This document shows, one piece after another, positions 1-5,178 of a DNA stretch of 5,593 nucleotides. A program made the translations under genes and the position numbers. Source of the DNA: CAYFJO01 sp964343305. Its GTDB lineage: Bacteria > Planctomycetota > Planctomycetia > Pirellulales > Pirellulaceae. The stretch lies in NCBI GenBank assembly GCA_964343305.1, contig CAYFJO010000624.1:1-5593 (forward strand). Direction: 5' to 3'. The notes beneath the pieces were generated by a model. It did no database searches and was not told the origin of the DNA. It saw only the letters and a program-made list of their open reading frames with translations. Each line of letters opens with the position of its first letter. Positions within the stretch are counted from its first letter, which is position 1.

Positions 1-1
1 T

Positions 2-1120
2 CGCAAGTCCGAAGAGCAGGAAGGCGAGGACGAGCAAGCTTTGCCGGACTTCTCGGCGGACGAAAGCGGCCCGCACGAGCCGTTTATCAAGCAAGGCCAA
101 ACGACCCCGCCCAAACATTTCACCGAAAACACTCTGCTGGGCGCGATGGACACCGCGGGCAAGCTCGTGGAGGAAGCCGAGCTACGCGAAGCTCTCAAAG
201 AGAAAGGGCTGGGCACGCCGGCAACGCGTGCCGCGATCATCGAAACGTTGCTGAAGCGGCAATACGTCATGCGTCAGAAGAAAAACCTGGTGGCGACAGA
301 CCTCGGTCGATACCTCGTGGCGCTCGTGCGGGATCACAACCTCAAGTCGCCCGAGCTGACCGGCGAATGGGAGTCAAAACTCAACCGGATCGAAGCCGGC
401 CAGACCGCGCCCGAAGGCTTCATGCAAGAGATTGTCGAATATACGCGCCAGATTATTCAGTCCAGTGACGACATCGCGATCGACGAAGAAAGACTCGGCG
501 ACTGCCCGCAATGCGGACAGCCCGTCATTGCCGGCCGGCGCGCCTTTGGCTGTTCGGCGTGGCGGGAGGGTTGCCGGTTTGTACTCCAGCCCACTTACAG
601 AGACCGCGATCTGGACCCAAGGCAAATACGCGCGCTGTTGCAGCACGGTGTTACCAATGAGCCAATTCAGCTCGGTGACGGTCAGCAAGTCGTGCTGACC
701 ATGTTGGATTCCGGCGAGTTGGTCGAAATCCCCTTGCCTCAAGGCGACGAACAAACCCGCAGGAAGTCCGCTGGCCGGACGAAACGTCATCGGCAATCGG
801 CGCGGAAGACGCCCACGGAGAATGGTTCGAATCGACCGATGGAGAAGAAAATCGCAACGGATCTTGGCTCGTGTCCACTTTGCGGGGCGCATGTTGTGGA
901 GCAAAAGAAGTCGTTCAGTTGCAGCCGCTGGCGTGACGGTTGCAGCATGACAATCTGGAAGACGATGTCGGGCAAGCGGATCTCGGTCCGCACGGTAAAG
1001 GCACTGCTGCGCGACGGGAAGACTTCGGTCTTGAAGGGATTCAAATCGAAATCGGGCCAGCCCTTCGGTGCCCGCCTTAAACTGCATGAAGGAAAGGTAA
1101 GCTTCGATTTTGACGGTTGA
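2..1120 (+). CDS. Type IA DNA topoisomerase (topoisomerase III-like), C-terminal part
   Basis: This is the C-terminal 372 residues of a type IA topoisomerase, which relaxes or decatenates DNA by passing a strand through a transient single-strand break. The frame is open to the window start, so the gene begins upstream; the Toprim domain and catalytic tyrosine are outside the window. Fragment residues 43-125 hold the conserved end of the core, with the GLGTPATRAAIIETLLKR block near residues 70-86. Two C-terminal repeats of the Toprim_Crpt type follow. Their cysteines are at 168, 171, 184, 191 and at 291, 294, 307, 314, both spaced C-x2-C-x12-C-x6-C, and a basic linker lies between them. The last repeat ends with the typical KGFKSKSGQPFGARLKL run. 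Such repeats are usual in TopB-like and plasmid-borne enzymes, so I favour topoisomerase III over chromosomal TopA. The gene converges on the methyltransferase gene. Confidence 0.93.
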   Translation, partial: RKSEEQEGEDEQALPDFSADESGPHEPFIKQGQTTPPKHFTENTLLGAMDTAGKLVEEAELREALKEKGLGTPATRAAIIETLLKRQYVMRQKKNLVATDLGRYLVALVRDHNLKSPELTGEWESKLNRIEAGQTAPEGFMQEIVEYTRQIIQSSDDIAIDEERLGDCPQCGQPVIAGRRAFGCSAWREGCRFVLQPTYRDRDLDPRQIRALLQHGVTNEPIQLGDGQQVVLTMLDSGELVEIPLPQGDEQTRRKSAGRTKRHRQSARKTPTENGSNRPMEKKIATDLGSCPLCGAHVVEQKKSFSCSRWRDGCSMTIWKTMSGKRISVRTVKALLRDGKTSVLKGFKSKSGQPFGARLKLHEGKVSFDFDG

Positions 1121-1171
1121 GTTTATGCGAAGTTGCCGTTTCTTGGTCACGTGCGAATGCTGAACGAATAT

Positions 1172-1201
1172 GGCCAGGTCGCGCGACTGAACAACCTGGC
1201 C
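1172..1201. terminator. Hairpin in convergent gap, possible bidirectional terminator
   Basis: GGCCAGGT (1172-1179) and ACCTGGCC (1194-1201) form a perfect 8-bp stem with a 14-nt loop. It lies between the topoisomerase stop at 1120 and the methyltransferase stop at 1235, where transcripts from both sides should end. No T tract follows on either strand, so it is not a classical intrinsic terminator. It may pause polymerase or protect 3' ends. Confidence 0.35.
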
Positions 1202-1234
1202 CACTGCATTAACGCTTCGCTCCGCAGTCTTTCG

Positions 1235-1975
1235 CTAGTCAAACAGTCCTGTTTGAATTGGTGCGTTAAGCCGCTTTTTGATGAGACTGACGAACTTGGG
1301 CTGTTTCTCGACGCCGATGTAACGGCGTCCTAAACGCTGTGCAACGCGCAGAGTTGTTCCGGTGCCAGCGAACGGGTCGACAACAAAGTCGTCGGGCTTT
1401 GATGAACAGAGGACAACACGTTCCAACAATGCTTCTGGTAATTGGCACGGATGCCCGGCGATACGTTCGGCAGCATTTCCGACCAAACGGGGCAACTCCC
1501 ACACGTCGTCCGGGACTCGTGGCCCCTTGGCTCGTCGATCGCCGTTCTTCATGCGTTGCGATGGGACGCGGATTTGGTCCGTGTAGAAAGATGCTTCGGC
1601 ACTTTTTACATGCCAGAATAGATGACGATGTCCGCTGGGGAATCGGTCTTCTCGGTACTGGCCAAAGGTCTCGCGCCAAATGATGCGATTGCGTCTGGGT
1701 AAGATGTTGGTGAGGATCGCACCAAACTGATCTGCCCATCGTTCAGGGCCGAGCAGCCACAAGCTGCCAGTTGGCGTCAGCAGTCGAACGCAGCGCCGTA
1801 CAACAAGTTCGATGTCTGCGAGGTACTCGGCCGTTGGACGCGAGTCGGCTTTCGGACCGTCGCCGTAGTCAAAGGCGAAATTATACGGTGGGTCCATAAA
1901 CACAGTCTGGATTGAGGCAGCGGGTAACTTGATCAATTCCGGCAAGCAGTCGCCTTGAATGACTTGGCTCTGCAT
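1235..1975 (-). CDS. Beta-class DNA methyltransferase (probably adenine-N6), solitary
   Basis: This 246-aa protein is a complete S-adenosylmethionine-dependent DNA methyltransferase of the N6_N4_Mtase family. Catalytic motif IV, DPPYN, is at residues 28-32. The AdoMet-binding motif I, DPFAGTGTT, is near residues 200-208, with an acidic residue (GVE, E223) at the next strand. Motif IV before motif I is the beta-class order, as in CcrM and HinfI methyltransferases. DPPY rather than SPPY favours adenine-N6. The middle (about residues 85-170) should hold the target recognition region. I chose ATG at 1975 because AAAGGAAGG (1982-1990) sits 6 nt upstream; an in-frame TTG at 1981 would leave no spacing. 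No restriction endonuclease is visible in the window, so it looks like an orphan methyltransferase, common on mobile elements as anti-restriction or regulatory enzymes. Its target sequence cannot be read from the protein. Confidence 0.93.
   Translation of the reverse strand: MQSQVIQGDCLPELIKLPAASIQTVFMDPPYNFAFDYGDGPKADSRPTAEYLADIELVVRRCVRLLTPTGSLWLLGPERWADQFGAILTNILPRRNRIIWRETFGQYREDRFPSGHRHLFWHVKSAEASFYTDQIRVPSQRMKNGDRRAKGPRVPDDVWELPRLVGNAAERIAGHPCQLPEALLERVVLCSSKPDDFVVDPFAGTGTTLRVAQRLGRRYIGVEKQPKFVSLIKKRLNAPIQTGLFD
1239..1256. repeat. 8-bp palindrome at the 3' end of the methyltransferase gene
   Basis: TCAAACAG and CTGTTTGA flank a 2-nt centre and overlap the last methyltransferase codons (QTGLF). 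The near-absent loop fits a dimer-protein site better than a hairpin. It may also be chance: an 8-bp palindrome with some short loop is not rare at this window length. Confidence 0.25.
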
Positions 1976-1981
1976 GTGCAA

Positions 1982-1990
1982 CCTTCCTTT
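1982..1990 (-). promoter_or_regulatory. Ribosome binding site deciding the methyltransferase start
   Basis: The minus strand reads AAAGGAAGG, a strong Shine-Dalgarno sequence 6 nt before ATG at 1975. It rules out the TTG codon at 1981, which abuts it. Confidence 0.75.
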
Positions 1991-2031
1991 CTTTTTCGGG
2001 AACCTTGGAAAAAAACCGAATCACGCGACCG

Positions 2032-2062
2032 GCCTTCGCGCGGGATGAATCCGCACGAAGGC
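2032..2062. other. Hairpin in the region upstream of the methyltransferase
   Basis: GCCTTCG (2032-2038) pairs with CGAAGGC (2056-2062), and after one C/A mismatch GCGG pairs with CCGC around a 7-nt loop. Read on the plus strand, T5 starts 7 nt after the stem. Read on the minus strand, a T7 run lies about 17 nt after it, followed by the methyltransferase Shine-Dalgarno. It could be a terminator for a minus-strand gene ending at 2215 or an attenuator-like leader element. Neither T tract is placed well, so the role is uncertain. Confidence 0.4.
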
Positions 2063-2214
2063 TAGGCGTTTTTGATTGCACGAATTGGAATTGAGAAAGA
2101 GCGAGAGAATTCGGATGGCTCAATTACTCTCAGCAGTAAGAACTTGAAACCAAACGGATGGTAGATGACTGATGGAATTATCAGATTTCCGACCAACGCG
2201 CAAGGTTTTGCGGC

Positions 2215-2414
2215 TTACCGATACAGGTCCAGCCGTTCGGCCGTCAGGCCGTGACGCGTCAGCGTAGGTTGGATATTGCGTCGCACGTCGTTCGGCTTCT
2301 GCTTTGTCTGCACCTGACTGAACAGGTTCATTTGCCGCGCCGTGATGCCGGTCACCCGATCGTTTTTTCAACTGATTTGCCCAACAGACGTTTTTCGGCC
2401 GACCGGCGGCTCAC
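2215..2414 (-). pseudogene. Small coding stretch split in two frames (frameshifted gene or coupled pair)
   Basis: No family is recognised. The longer part (2215-2355) encodes 46 residues from a GTG, including RQMNLFSQVQTKQKPNDV and ending LTAERLDLYR. Its third codon positions are strongly G/C-rich, which marks it as coding. The part before it (2352-2414, GTG start) encodes VSRRSAEKRLLGKSVEK and then leaves frame, ending at a TGA that overlaps the next GTG as GTGA. The two frames join smoothly as ...SVEKNDRVTGITARQ... if the A6 tract near 2363-2368 had one more A. Either a single basic protein of about 66 residues has lost one A, or ribosome or polymerase slippage on the A tract joins the parts, or these are two translationally coupled peptides. 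No good Shine-Dalgarno precedes either GTG. An in-frame TAA stands three codons before the first GTG, so little gene is missing unless it too is out of frame. Confidence 0.42.
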
Positions 2415-2450
2415 CCAAGTGAGTTAGCGAAGAGTCAAGGTGGAGTCTTT

Positions 2451-2654
2451 TTGAAGTGGATTTTTTTCTGCATGGACGCAGAAAAAAATCTGCCGACCGG
2501 CACCGCTTGCGGCACTTCGAAAAGCAGCAGCCGGATGCGGACCTTGACCGAAGCGTACAATCGAAAGGGCCGCCGGGATGTTGAGGAAGTACTTGTTTCA
2601 AAAAGCAACTTGCACGTACGAGAAGAAGATGAAGATAAGGCCCGGTGGTGCTAG
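2451..2654 (+). CDS. Weak small hypothetical ORF
   Basis: This 67-residue frame is not recognised. It starts at TTG 2451 with GGAG 5 nt upstream; an inner ATG lies at 2472, in the loop of the inverted repeat at 2459-2490. The second half is hydrophilic and charged (TEAYNRKGRRDVEEVLVSKS, then an acidic run). Codon third positions show no clear bias and the first residues come from a T-rich hairpin arm. It may well be non-coding; it is listed because nothing better explains this stretch. Confidence 0.18.
   Translation: MKWIFFCMDAEKNLPTGTACGTSKSSSRMRTLTEAYNRKGRRDVEEVLVSKSNLHVREEDEDKARWC
2459..2490. repeat. Perfect 13-bp inverted repeat with T7/A7 arms
   Basis: GATTTTTTTCTGC (2459-2471) and GCAGAAAAAAATC (2478-2490) are exact reverse complements around a 6-nt loop, ATGGAC. 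On both strands the T run comes first and the A run last, the opposite of an intrinsic terminator, so termination is unlikely. It could be a cruciform-forming site, a protein binding site, a strong RNA hairpin, or the remains of a small mobile repeat. Confidence 0.6.
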
Positions 2655-2665
2655 AAATGGGCCTT
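2637..2665 (-). terminator. Possible terminator of the DUF932/91-aa unit
   Basis: AAGGCCC (2637-2643) and GGGCCTT (2659-2665) form a perfect 7-bp stem with a 15-nt loop, 30 nt beyond the stop codon of the 91-aa gene on the minus strand. A pyrimidine-rich run (ATCTTCATCTTCTTCTC) follows on that strand. The T tract is interrupted and the loop is long, so termination would be weak. Confidence 0.35.
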
Positions 2666-2695
2666 GAAAAATGTGTGGGTGAAAACGATTCGACG

Positions 2696-2971
2696 TTAGA
2701 ACTCAGCGTCTTCATTACCGTTCTCATCCGACTCGGGCTTAGAACCTTCGAATATCCACGAGTGGACACGATCGGCTACCTTTTGCAGCAGTGGCAAATC
2801 GTCACGGCCAAAACTGGTGGAGTCACGCCATTCGTCTTCGTCTTTGTAAAGACGCGAGAACGTGACGTTGTGACGCGCACCATTTTTGGTGTCGTTCTCC
2901 CAAATCGCCGCGCGAATGCGGCCCAGTCGGATCTCATGCACAGGTTTCTTTTTGGCAGTTTTCTTTGCCAT
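2696..2971 (-). CDS. Small conserved hypothetical protein, lysine-rich N-terminus, acidic tail
   Basis: This 91-aa protein of unknown function starts at ATG 2971 with AAAGGAG 7 nt upstream. The upstream in-frame start at 3013 is not needed. It opens with a lysine-rich arm (AKKTAKKK, residues 2-9). A compact core follows with PVHEIRLGRIRAAIWEN, then a strand-rich part (VTFSRLYKDEDEWRDSTSFG) and an amphipathic helix (LPLLQKVADRVHSWIF). The tail ESDENGNEDAE is acidic. I recall close relatives as recurrent unnamed proteins in planctomycete genomes, often in accessory regions. The basic arm could contact nucleic acid, but this is inference only. It lies 71 nt after the DUF932 gene on the same strand, so the two are probably co-transcribed. 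Confidence 0.8.
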   Translation of the reverse strand: MAKKTAKKKPVHEIRLGRIRAAIWENDTKNGARHNVTFSRLYKDEDEWRDSTSFGRDDLPLLQKVADRVHSWIFEGSKPESDENGNEDAEF

Positions 2972-2978
2972 GATTGCT

Positions 2979-2985
2979 CTCCTTT
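2979..2985 (-). promoter_or_regulatory. Ribosome binding site of the 91-aa gene
   Basis: The minus strand reads AAAGGAG with a 7-nt spacer to ATG 2971. The spacing equals that of the DUF932 gene site and fixes the start at MAKKTAKKK rather than the upstream codon at 3013. Confidence 0.7.
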
Positions 2986-3042
2986 GTGAGAGAAAGTGAG
3001 GAAATGAAAACAAGGGATGGTTGTTGGACTTGCAGAAGAAAA

Positions 3043-4074
3043 CTAGATAGCCAGCGCCAACAAGCTGGCTGCTCTTTGGTCCGCTTCCGTGCGGTCGCCG
3101 GCGTTTTCAACTTGGCCAGCGATTCGCGTCAGTGCATCGACGAGTGCGAAGATGGTGAACGCACCTTGTTGTTGCGCGATTTCAAGAGCCTTGGTGGCAA
3201 GCGACTGGGGGATTCCGTTCTTGGTCAACTCCTTCAGTACCTCGTCGCTTGTCGCACCAAGGCGTGTTTCCATCGCGCGTTTGACGACTTTGACGAATCC
3301 ATCTCGTCGCTCGTCACGTGATTTAACGAGCGATTCAATTCGACGACGGATTTCGTCGAGTGCCTCATGCACGTTGCTCGTGTGCTTGCGGCTGAAGTCA
3401 GCGACTTCGACCGCATCCCACACGATATGATTTCGGCAAATCTGCTGAAACCAAAACGTTTGGATGCCAATCGATCGACGGCCAACTTCGCTGTTCCAAA
3501 GGAAAAACCCTGGAGCAAATGCTTCGCCGTTGATTTCTGCCCAGCCAGTTGGATCGATCAGAAAGGTGAACATGTCTTGCTCACCGAAATACAATCCAGT
3601 ACTTCCATCAGCAGCCTTTTGCGGCGGTTGGAAGTCGCTGGCGAACTCTTCGACGACCGACAATAAGTCGGCGTTGTAGAGTCGCGTGTAACTGGCTTGA
3701 TGAATCGAGCGGACGCGACTTTCGTTGGTCAGCAACTGCAGCGGCTTATTGCCGTGCGGGAGCGTTTCGTAAAAGACACGTTTCGCCGTATCGGGACTGA
3801 GTCGATTGACAGTGTTCTTCTTAACGCCTGCCAGACGACAAAGCTGACCGAAACTCCAGTCGTTCATCAGAAAATCGCCGTCATTTCCGACCGCGATAGT
3901 CAGGTTTTCGTTGGATCGACTGATCGCAGGCCGTAACGACTGAGGAAGTTCCCAGCGTTCGATCGAGTTTTCTTTTTCGTATTTGCAATGCTCGACGAGA
4001 GCGTGCAAAGACGGAAACTGTTCATCCGGCGAGCGACGAAACAGCTCGTCATGCGCACGAGTGAGATTCGCCAT
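3043..4074 (-). CDS. DUF932 family plasmid/phage-type protein
   Basis: This 343-aa protein matches the DUF932 pattern, a family without known biochemical function that is frequent on phages, plasmids and integrated elements. Diagnostic parts are SFGQLCRLAGVKKNTVNRLS (residues 74-93), LLTNESRVRSIHQASYTRLY (114-133) and an NSEVGRRSIGIQTFWF block followed by QICRNHIVW (194-219). The C-terminal third is helical and charged (HEALDEIRRRIESLVKSRDE, 236-255). No signal peptide or membrane segment is seen, so it should be cytoplasmic. The start is ATG 4074 with AAGGAG 7 nt upstream. The length is normal and the frame intact. It is the first gene of a probable unit with the 91-aa gene. The co-occurrence with a topoisomerase III-type enzyme and a lone methyltransferase supports a mobile-element origin. 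A role in DNA maintenance or defence is conceivable but not shown by sequence. Confidence 0.88.
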   Translation of the reverse strand: MANLTRAHDELFRRSPDEQFPSLHALVEHCKYEKENSIERWELPQSLRPAISRSNENLTIAVGNDGDFLMNDWSFGQLCRLAGVKKNTVNRLSPDTAKRVFYETLPHGNKPLQLLTNESRVRSIHQASYTRLYNADLLSVVEEFASDFQPPQKAADGSTGLYFGEQDMFTFLIDPTGWAEINGEAFAPGFFLWNSEVGRRSIGIQTFWFQQICRNHIVWDAVEVADFSRKHTSNVHEALDEIRRRIESLVKSRDERRDGFVKVVKRAMETRLGATSDEVLKELTKNGIPQSLATKALEIAQQQGAFTIFALVDALTRIAGQVENAGDRTEADQRAASLLALAI

Positions 4075-4081
4075 GATGTGA

Positions 4082-4087
4082 CTCCTT
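4082..4087 (-). promoter_or_regulatory. Ribosome binding site of the DUF932 gene
   Basis: The minus strand reads AAGGAG with a 7-nt spacer to ATG 4074. The surrounding leader (ACAAGGAGTCACATC) resembles that of the 91-aa gene (CACAAAGGAGAGCAATC). Confidence 0.75.
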
Positions 4088-4145
4088 GTAAAAATGGAAG
4101 TATTGCGAATTTAAAAAACCGAATGATAAAAGACCTTTAGCACCA

Positions 4146-4197
4146 CCGGTCCCAAGTCAGCGCACGGCGAACTCAAATGCTACTGACCGAGGACCGG
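4146..4197. other. Nested inverted repeat in the DUF932 upstream region
   Basis: CCGGTCC (4146-4152) pairs with GGACCGG (4191-4197), and inside it GTCAG (4156-4160) pairs with CTGAC (4183-4187), leaving a loop of about 22 nt. It lies about 70 nt before the DUF932 start. On the minus strand a short T run (CTTTTATC) follows some 13 nt after the outer stem. It may be a leader RNA structure, an operator or the end of an upstream minus-strand transcript. The rest of the gene-free stretch 4075-4276 is AT-rich, with no -35/-10 pair that I would defend. Confidence 0.38.
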
Positions 4198-4276
4198 AGA
4201 CTTATGAACTGCCCAGATAGAAAGAGTCGAAAAGAACAGCTAACGACTGCGTGAACTGATTACTTACAGCAAAGAA

Positions 4277-4486
4277 GTGAGTAGCAGATTTCCCATTAAA
4301 AGGCAAAGATTTGTTTCGGTCGAAGTGCCAGGTGACATTGAACATGAAATATGGCACAGAAGATTTATCATGTACGACATGCCGTTATTTTTCTTCGTCG
4401 GTGCGATCATGCTGTGCTTCCCTGAAGTGTCGGCATGGCTAGTGAGTGCCTATTGCGGAATCGTCCTATTGAGACGGATTCGCTGA
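4277..4486 (+). CDS. Small putative two-helix membrane protein
   Basis: This 69-residue ORF starts at GTG 4277 and no family is recognised. The first 33 residues are polar and basic (SSRFPIKRQRF, then VEVPGDIEHEIWHRRF). Two hydrophobic segments follow, about residues 35-48 (MPLFFFVGAIMLCF) and 51-65 (VSAWLVSAYCGIVLL), separated by a PE turn, and the end is RRIR. This would suit a membrane hairpin with both ends in the cytoplasm. Against it: the Shine-Dalgarno (AAAGAA) is weak and the start is not ATG. It runs in the same direction as the following zinc-type pieces, 51 nt upstream. Confidence 0.42.
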   Translation: MSSRFPIKRQRFVSVEVPGDIEHEIWHRRFIMYDMPLFFFVGAIMLCFPEVSAWLVSAYCGIVLLRRIR

Positions 4487-4537
4487 AAGTACTGTACGAA
4501 ACTCGTTGTCGCCGTCACATGAAACCGCAGACCAAGG

Positions 4538-4708
4538 ATGTTCAACATTGAAGACCTTGACCGTAAATGCCCTGTATGCGAAGGAACTGGTCGCGCAAAA
4601 TCCGGTGACGATAACATCGGAACATTGGAACGCTGCGTGGCCCATCTGAATTGGGAGATCGCTGGCATTTGGTTTGGACCTTCGCCGCCGCACGAGAATT
4701 CCTTGTGA
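4538..4708 (+). CDS. Small CxxCxGxG zinc-type protein, first piece
   Basis: This frame encodes 56 residues from ATG 4538 and carries CPVCEGTG at residues 11-18, the CxxCxGxG knuckle known from the DnaJ cysteine-rich domain and many small zinc proteins. It also has C33, and ends IWFGPSPPHENSL before TGA 4706. Only AAGG directly against the ATG could serve as a Shine-Dalgarno, with no spacing. A second CxxCxGxG knuckle follows 240 nt downstream in another frame. Because such knuckles bind zinc in pairs, this is probably the first half of a frameshifted gene. The alternative is an independent short protein. Confidence 0.5.
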   Translation: MFNIEDLDRKCPVCEGTGRAKSGDDNIGTLERCVAHLNWEIAGIWFGPSPPHENSL

Positions 4709-4904
4709 ATCCGATGCCCACAAAGAATTCGGCAACGTGAATGTGGAAGTGGCCGACAAAGTCAAACAACTCGAAAATGTGCGACTGCCGGCGACAACGA
4801 AGGTAGTGATTTGTCCCGACTGTCACGGGAAAGGCTTGACATTGACTGAGGACGTCCCGGTTTCTGTTTATCGACAGAAATGGAGTCGGCTGAGAAACAA
4901 CTAG
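4674..4904 (+). CDS. CxxCxGxG zinc-type protein, second piece, 3' end disrupted
   Basis: This frame is open from 4650, with a TTG at 4674 and a GTG at 4738 as possible starts, neither with a clear Shine-Dalgarno. It encodes EFGNVNVEVADKVKQLENVR, then ICPDCHGKGLTLTEDV with a second CxxCxGxG knuckle (about 4815-4838). It overlaps the first piece in a different frame, and a change of frame between 4650 and 4706 would join them into one protein of roughly 115 residues with two paired knuckles. Its last residues (about KWSRLRNN) are read from DNA that encodes ESAEKQL of the universal stress protein in another frame. The natural C-terminus is therefore probably lost. I regard it as a gene remnant. 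Confidence 0.42.
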   Translation: MDLRRRTRIPCESDAHKEFGNVNVEVADKVKQLENVRLPATTKVVICPDCHGKGLTLTEDVPVSVYRQKWSRLRNN

Positions 4905-5152
4905 CGACTCGGCCTGGGGAGACGTGGGATGACAAAGTGACGGTGAAACGAGAGCGGCGGAAGGGGAACCCGTTTGTTGAGATTGTGCGGTACGCGAAAG
5001 AACAAGATATCGACCTAATCGTTATTGGCACGCACGGCCGATCCGGGTTGATCCACATGTTGATGGGAAGTGTCGCTGAGAAGGTAGTTCGCAAGTCACC
5101 TTGTCCAGTGTTGACCGTGCCCAAATCGGGACATGAATTCGTGATGCCGTAG
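4880..5152 (+). CDS. Universal stress protein (UspA family), N-terminally truncated
   Basis: This 90-residue frame holds the C-terminal part of a UspA-fold protein. Residues 29-47 (GNPFVEIVRYAKEQDIDLI) are a hallmark stretch. The ATP-binding loop G-2X-G-9X-G-S is complete: G50, G53, G63, S64. The end SPCPVLTV followed by HEFVMP is the usual C-terminus. Family members have about 140-160 residues; the first strand with its VPxDFS aspartate and about 50-60 residues are missing. The frame has a stop at 4847 and the upstream DNA does not encode them in any frame. ATG 4880 starts exactly at the point where family similarity begins (ESAEKQL) and lacks a good Shine-Dalgarno. Without the first strand the fold and ATP binding should be impaired, so it is likely a remnant made by deletion or recombination. 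It overlaps the preceding frame by 25 nt. Confidence 0.85.
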   Translation: MESAEKQLATRPGETWDDKVTVKRERRKGNPFVEIVRYAKEQDIDLIVIGTHGRSGLIHMLMGSVAEKVVRKSPCPVLTVPKSGHEFVMP

Positions 5153-5178
5153 ATGCGCCGAAATCGAATGTGTGAATC

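Noticed and set aside
822..836. GGTTCGAATC resembling a tRNA T-loop
   Set aside because: It lies inside the topoisomerase linker and no acceptor, D or anticodon arm can be paired around it.
374..1204. Long minus-strand ORF opposite the topoisomerase gene
   Set aside because: It lies antisense to a clear topoisomerase reading frame, has no recognisable domain, and its composition is that of a complementary-frame shadow.
2120..2371. Minus-strand ORF starting KKRSGDRHHG
   Set aside because: It is a shifted reading of the stretch whose other frame (ending LTAERLDLYR) has the proper third-position G/C bias.
2398..2501. 10-bp direct repeat GCCGACCGGC at 2398 and 2492
   Set aside because: It is short and G/C-rich with unrelated flanks, so it is not evidence of a target-site duplication.
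2368..2769. Minus-strand ORF of 133 codons rich in Ser, Cys and Arg
   Set aside because: It overlaps the end of the intact 91-aa gene, crosses two hairpins, shows no domain or codon bias, and competes with the better-supported frame at 2215-2414.
2642..4149. 12-bp inverted match CCGGTGGTGCTA (2642-2653) against TAGCACCACCGG (4138-4149)
   Set aside because: One or two such 12-bp matches are expected by chance in a window of this length, and the flanks do not match.
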